From: an uncultured Candidatus Melainabacteria bacterium
GTDB taxonomy: Bacteria > Cyanobacteriota > Vampirovibrionia > LMEP-6097
DNA: 6,260 nt
Assembly: GCA_937927525.1 (NCBI GenBank)
Contig: CALBDR010000216.1
Coordinates: forward strand, 1-6,260
Direction of reading: 5' to 3'
Shown here: positions 6,210 through 6,260 of the stretch, one piece after another
How positions within the stretch are numbered: the first letter of the stretch is position 1
Layout: each line of letters starts with the position of its first letter
Program-made: the position numbers and the translations under genes
Notes under the pieces: generated by a model
What the model saw: the letters and a program-made list of their open reading frames with translations, nothing else
The model's database searches: none
What the model was told of the DNA's origin: nothing

Positions 6210-6259
6210 AAAAACTGCCCCCTGTAAATGCAGATAAATTGATAAAGTTAACTATTGAT
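6210..6259. repeat. Right copy of the perfect 50 bp terminal inverted repeat
   Basis: This is the exact reverse complement of 1-50, and it begins 2 bp after the barrel gene's stop codon. The inner boundary is sharp: 6209 no longer matches. One further base (6260) follows before the window ends, so the repeat may extend outward. Read rightward it starts with A5 and CTGCCCCC. The CTGC/GCAG plus T5 element acts only on leftward transcription here. Confidence 0.9.
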
Positions 6260-6260
6260 C

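Noticed and set aside
1..6260. CRISPR array, rRNA, or a phage or toxin-antitoxin locus
   Set aside because: There are no regularly spaced direct repeats, no rRNA-like segments, and none of the six proteins resembles phage structural, Cas or toxin families.

Overview
This AT-rich 6.26 kb window carries six tightly packed protein genes. It appears to come from a Gram-negative (diderm) bacterium, because it encodes an LptF/LptG-type lipopolysaccharide export permease, a predicted outer-membrane beta-barrel and a lipid-linked-sugar type (family 39) glycosyltransferase. The permease looks to me closest to the cyanobacterial/Melainabacteria-like branch of LptF/G. That is an impression from memory and the taxonomy stays open. 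Several genes appear to use TTG starts and have weak or absent Shine-Dalgarno sequences.

Layout, left to right. A 50 bp repeat (1-50) is followed by a leftward GT39 membrane glycosyltransferase (49-1566). A divergent intergenic gap leads to a rightward HD-domain phosphohydrolase gene whose reading frame is broken by an apparent one-base loss near an A6 run (about 1831). The intact part is 1841-2806 and its likely N-terminus lies in 1707-1843. It overlaps by 17 bp, tail to tail, with the leftward LptF/LptG permease (2790-3917). A 229 bp non-coding gap (3918-4146) holds the permease promoter, a strong rightward intrinsic terminator with no obvious gene in front of it, and a perfect 12 bp hairpin. 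A rightward secreted His-rich protein (4147-4731) converges with a leftward MerR-family regulator (4728-5144), overlapping it by 4 bp. The regulator is divergent, with only 22 bp between start codons, from a rightward outer-membrane barrel gene (5167-6207). The same 50 bp repeat follows in inverted orientation (6210-6259).

The right third reads as a small metal-response module. It has a MerR regulator with a two-cysteine sensor loop, a periplasmic protein with His/Met/Asp-rich ends, and an outer-membrane protein whose mature N-terminus is Cys-Ala-Cys-Gly-Gly-His. The left two thirds concerns the envelope (glycosyltransferase, LPS export) plus an HD hydrolase, and no clear functional link joins it to the metal module.

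The most striking structural feature is the perfect 50 bp inverted repeat at the two ends, starting at or within 2 bp of the stop codons of the outermost genes. It could be the tips of two copies of an insertion sequence or another dispersed repeat at which an assembly stopped, or the ends of an invertible or mobile segment. No transposase or recombinase is encoded inside the window.
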